NCBI GenBank assembly: GCA_019420085.1
Contig: JAHZHV010000179.1
Coordinates: 2,059 to 9,322, forward strand
Length of the DNA: 7,264 nucleotides
Direction of reading: 5' to 3'
From: Christensenella sp.
GTDB lineage: Bacteria > Bacillota > Clostridia > Christensenellales > Maliibacteriaceae
Shown in pieces: positions 5,493 through 7,264 of this stretch. Position 1 is the stretch's first letter, and every line of letters starts with the position of its first letter. The notes under the pieces were generated by a model that saw only the letters and a program-made list of their open reading frames with translations, ran no database searches and had not been told where the DNA came from. The position numbers were made by a program, and so were the translations under genes.

Positions 5493-6065
5493 ATGCAAAA
5501 GATGCAGACGGGGCATGGCATATTGCGGGGGAAGTATTTGCAGACTGCCGCAGTAATCGTGCTGGGTGCGCTGATTATTGGATTGTACGTATCCACATTG
5601 GGGGGACAACAACAAGATCAGCCTGAGCAGATTCAGCCATCCCAGCAAATACAGCAGGATCAAGACGATGGATCTTCAGCCTCCGAGACTGAGGCACGTC
5701 TTGCACAGGTGTTGTCGCAGATGCAGGGTGTTGGACGCGTGGAAGTCATGATTACCTATGAGTCTGGTCCGGAGATTGTGCCGGCGCAGATTACGCAGAC
5801 AGATACCAGTGAGCAAAGTGACAGCGATGCACAGGCAAGCTCATCCAGCACGACAAGCCGGCAGTCAACTCAGCCGGCGCTTGGCACGAACTCTGAAACA
5901 GGTGCAGTGGTCTTGAAGGAACTTGCACCCGTGGTGAAAGGAGTGGTGGTAATCGCGCAGGGCGCGGAGGATATTGGCGTAAAGCTGAATTTGCTGCGCG
6001 CAACGGTGACGGCGCTTCAGATTGATGCGCAACAGGTAGACGTATTTGCCATGCAACAAGATTAA
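5493..6065 (+). CDS. spoIIIAG: Stage III sporulation protein AG, ring-forming channel component
   Basis: SpoIIIAG of B. subtilis forms a large ring in the space between mother cell and forespore, using a ring-building motif like that of FliF and PrgK. Here it has 190 residues (229 in B. subtilis). A basic N-terminus leads to one membrane helix (18-36), then a Gln/Asp-rich linker (38-66). The first half of the ring domain, EARLAQVLSQMQGVGRVEVM (67-86), is typical. A Ser/Gln/Thr-rich insertion spans about 91-138. The second half includes VVKGVVVIAQGAED (147-160), IGVKLNLLRATVTAL (161-175) and the end VDVFAM. The ATG at 5493 has GGAGG at 5480-5484, 8 nt upstream. Upstream in-frame ATGs at 5448 and 5478 overlap spoIIIAF and lack a good ribosome site. 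Confidence 0.95.
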   Translation: MQKMQTGHGILRGKYLQTAAVIVLGALIIGLYVSTLGGQQQDQPEQIQPSQQIQQDQDDGSSASETEARLAQVLSQMQGVGRVEVMITYESGPEIVPAQITQTDTSEQSDSDAQASSSSTTSRQSTQPALGTNSETGAVVLKELAPVVKGVVVIAQGAEDIGVKLNLLRATVTALQIDAQQVDVFAMQQD

Positions 6066-6080
6066 AAGGGGGCAGCATTT

Positions 6081-6722
6081 TTGAAACAGTTCAAAATGAA
6101 AAGCATTGATTGGAGAAAGATCAAAGGGTATTTTAACAAGCGCACGCTGATGATGTGCGCAATGATTGGTGTGCTGGTTGTTACGGGTGCGCTGAGTTTG
6201 AAGTATACGAATATGGCCCAGGAAACAGCGATCACCGATACGGATGCACAGACAACGCAGCAGGATCAAAGTACCGCGCAAAGCACCGAAGAACAGGATT
6301 CAGCGCAGCAGGCCAGCGCCCAGCAGGATGAATCGACACAAACGGCACAGGACCAGCAGGCGGCAAGCGATGTCGGCGCGTTTTTCTCGGATTATCGCAG
6401 TGAACGCAACAGCGTACGCGCACAGCAGGTGGCATATCTTGATTCCATCATTCAAAACAGTGCAACACAGCAGGATGTTTTAAGCCAGGCGCAGACGCAG
6501 AAAATCGAACTGACGGACCGTATGGAAAAAGAAGTAACCGTGGAGGGGCTTTTGCGTGCGAAGGGATTTGAACAGGCCATTGTCACACTGTCGGATGAAT
6601 CGGTAAACGTTGTAGTTTCCGATGCACAGCTGAATGAAGCACAGGTTGCGCAGATTTTGGAAATTGTACAAAGCGAAACGGGCGAAAGCGCACAGAACGT
6701 TAAGATCATCCCCGCCGGATAA
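6081..6722 (+). CDS. spoIIIAH: Stage III sporulation protein AH, SpoIIQ partner
   Basis: SpoIIIAH is anchored in the mother-cell membrane and binds forespore SpoIIQ, linking the two membranes and helping to drive engulfment. It has 213 residues here (218 in B. subtilis). A basic cytoplasmic end is followed by a membrane helix (22-40) and a long acidic Gln-rich linker (45-98). The conserved EscJ/FliF-like domain starts at FFSDYRSERNSVRAQQ (101-116) and continues through KIELTDRMEKEVTVEGLLRAKGF to the C-terminal NVKII. The start is a TTG at 6081: AAGGGGG (6066-6072) lies 8 nt before it, while the first in-frame ATG (6096) is 23 nt away from that element. The gap to spoIIIAG is 15 bp. No terminator follows the stop. 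Confidence 0.95.
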   Translation: MKQFKMKSIDWRKIKGYFNKRTLMMCAMIGVLVVTGALSLKYTNMAQETAITDTDAQTTQQDQSTAQSTEEQDSAQQASAQQDESTQTAQDQQAASDVGAFFSDYRSERNSVRAQQVAYLDSIIQNSATQQDVLSQAQTQKIELTDRMEKEVTVEGLLRAKGFEQAIVTLSDESVNVVVSDAQLNEAQVAQILEIVQSETGESAQNVKIIPAG

Positions 6723-6728
6723 ATTAGA

Positions 6729-6757
6729 TTGCGAAGCACGTACAAGTCTGATATAAT
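6729..6757 (+). promoter_or_regulatory. SigmaA promoter of the Asp23-family gene
   Basis: TTGCGA (6729-6734), a 17-bp spacer and TATAAT (6752-6757) make a near-consensus vegetative promoter. TG at 6749-6750 adds an extended -10. Transcription would start near 6764, giving a leader of about 35 nt. The -35 begins 6 bp after the spoIIIAH stop, so the next gene can be expressed outside sporulation, while read-through from spoIIIA also remains possible. Confidence 0.85.
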
Positions 6758-6798
6758 ACCCTCGTATCTATATTTTCAATAAGAGGGAGGCTTGCTCC

Positions 6799-7209
6799 GT
6801 GGCTGACAGCAATATTACGAGCATTCATTCTGAAAACGGCGAGGGTCAAATTTCCTTTGCCGACGATGTGGTGGCGGTTATTGCCGGCCTTGCGGCGATC
6901 GAAATTGACGGTGTTGTGGCGATGAGCGGCGGCGTTGCCGATGGCATCGCTGAAATGCTTGGCAGAAAAAATCTGACGCGCGGCGTTAAAGTAGAGGTGG
7001 GTTCTTCCGAAGCGGCGATTGACCTTGATTTGATCGCACAGTATGGCGCCTGCATTCCGGATGTGGCGCGTAAGGTACAGGAAAATGTAAAAAAAGCGGT
7101 TGAGATGATGACTGGCCTTGAGGTGGTTGAGGTCAATGTCAATATTCTCGGCGTGAGTATGGATAATAAGCAGTCCAAGGAACCTGAGACGACCGCGCGG
7201 GTTAAGTAA
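6799..7209 (+). CDS. Asp23/Gls24 family envelope stress response protein (YqhY-like)
   Basis: This is a small cytosolic protein of the Asp23/Gls24 family, 136 residues long (B. subtilis YqhY has about 135). The domain spans about 15-120: EGQISFADDVVAVIAGLAAIEI, then DGVVAMSGG (37-45), RGVKVEVG (61-68), AAIDLDLIAQYGACIPDVA (72-90) and VVEVNVNILGV (109-119), followed by a polar tail. The start is a GTG at 6799 with GAGGGAGG (6783-6790) 8 nt upstream. In B. subtilis yqhY follows accB-accC downstream of spoIIIAH and has been linked to control of acetyl-CoA carboxylase. Here accBC are absent between the two genes, as in many clostridia. Other paralogs exist in Firmicutes, so YqhY orthology is inferred from gene order. 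The molecular role is not shown by the sequence. Confidence 0.92.
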   Translation: MADSNITSIHSENGEGQISFADDVVAVIAGLAAIEIDGVVAMSGGVADGIAEMLGRKNLTRGVKVEVGSSEAAIDLDLIAQYGACIPDVARKVQENVKKAVEMMTGLEVVEVNVNILGVSMDNKQSKEPETTARVK

Positions 7210-7210
7210 G

Positions 7211-7256
7211 AGCAGCGCTGCCCCTGATCCAAAAAGGGGCAGTTGCTTTGTTGTTT
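7211..7256 (+). terminator. Rho-independent terminator after the Asp23-family gene
   Basis: CTGCCCCT (7218-7225) pairs perfectly with AGGGGCAG (7235-7242) around a 9-nt loop. AGCA (7211-7214) can pair with TGCT (7244-7247) to extend the stem past a small bulge. The following TTTGTTGTTT (7247-7256) is T-rich but broken by G residues, so termination may be partial. It starts 2 bp after the stop codon. Confidence 0.78.
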
Positions 7257-7264
7257 AAAATATT

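Noticed and set aside
1..7264. CRISPR array, insertion sequence, tRNA or rRNA gene, attachment site
   Set aside because: No regularly spaced direct repeats, transposase-like protein, terminal inverted repeats or tRNA-like folds were seen.

Overview
The window reads as a chromosomal segment of an endospore-forming Bacillota bacterium, most likely of class Clostridia. The main evidence is a complete eight-gene spoIIIA operon in canonical order (AA-AB-AC-AD-AE-AF-AG-AH), followed directly by an Asp23/YqhY-family gene. Bacillus subtilis has accB-accC between spoIIIAH and yqhY; their absence here fits clostridial gene order. Base composition looks moderate (near 50% GC, estimated by eye). Genus cannot be decided from this sequence. 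All genes lie on the + strand.

Layout. Positions 1-654 hold the 3' end of an ABC-importer permease gene and, overlapping it by 14 bp, a compact SsuB/TauB-like ATPase gene. A good intrinsic terminator follows (about 667-712). Positions 795-1523 encode a class I SAM-dependent methyltransferase. Positions 1524-1835 (312 bases) contain no confident gene. They do contain an unexplained 40-codon reading frame in the methyltransferase frame, a second hairpin-plus-T-tract terminator (1690-1729), an imperfect palindrome (1740-1755) and a SigmaE-like promoter (1789-1817). spoIIIAA starts at a GTG (1836) just behind that promoter, and the operon runs to 6722 with tight spacing, including two 4-bp ATGA overlaps. 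A near-consensus SigmaA promoter (6729-6757) drives the Asp23 gene (6799-7209), which ends in a GC-rich terminator (7211-7256).

Function. During engulfment, the eight SpoIIIA proteins are made in the mother cell and build the mother-cell half of the SpoIIIA-SpoIIQ channel across the forespore membranes. SpoIIIAA is the ATPase, AB to AF are membrane components, AG forms a FliF/PrgK-like ring, and AH reaches SpoIIQ in the intermembrane space. Terminators upstream and a SigmaE-like promoter insulate this developmental operon from the housekeeping genes on the left. The Asp23 gene on the right has its own vegetative promoter but no terminator separating it from spoIIIAH.

I see no mobile element, CRISPR array, tRNA or rRNA, and no new multigene system. 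The most unusual points are the orphan reading frame after the methyltransferase, the very short leader implied by the SigmaE-like promoter, and the acidic glutamine-rich linkers of SpoIIIAG and SpoIIIAH.
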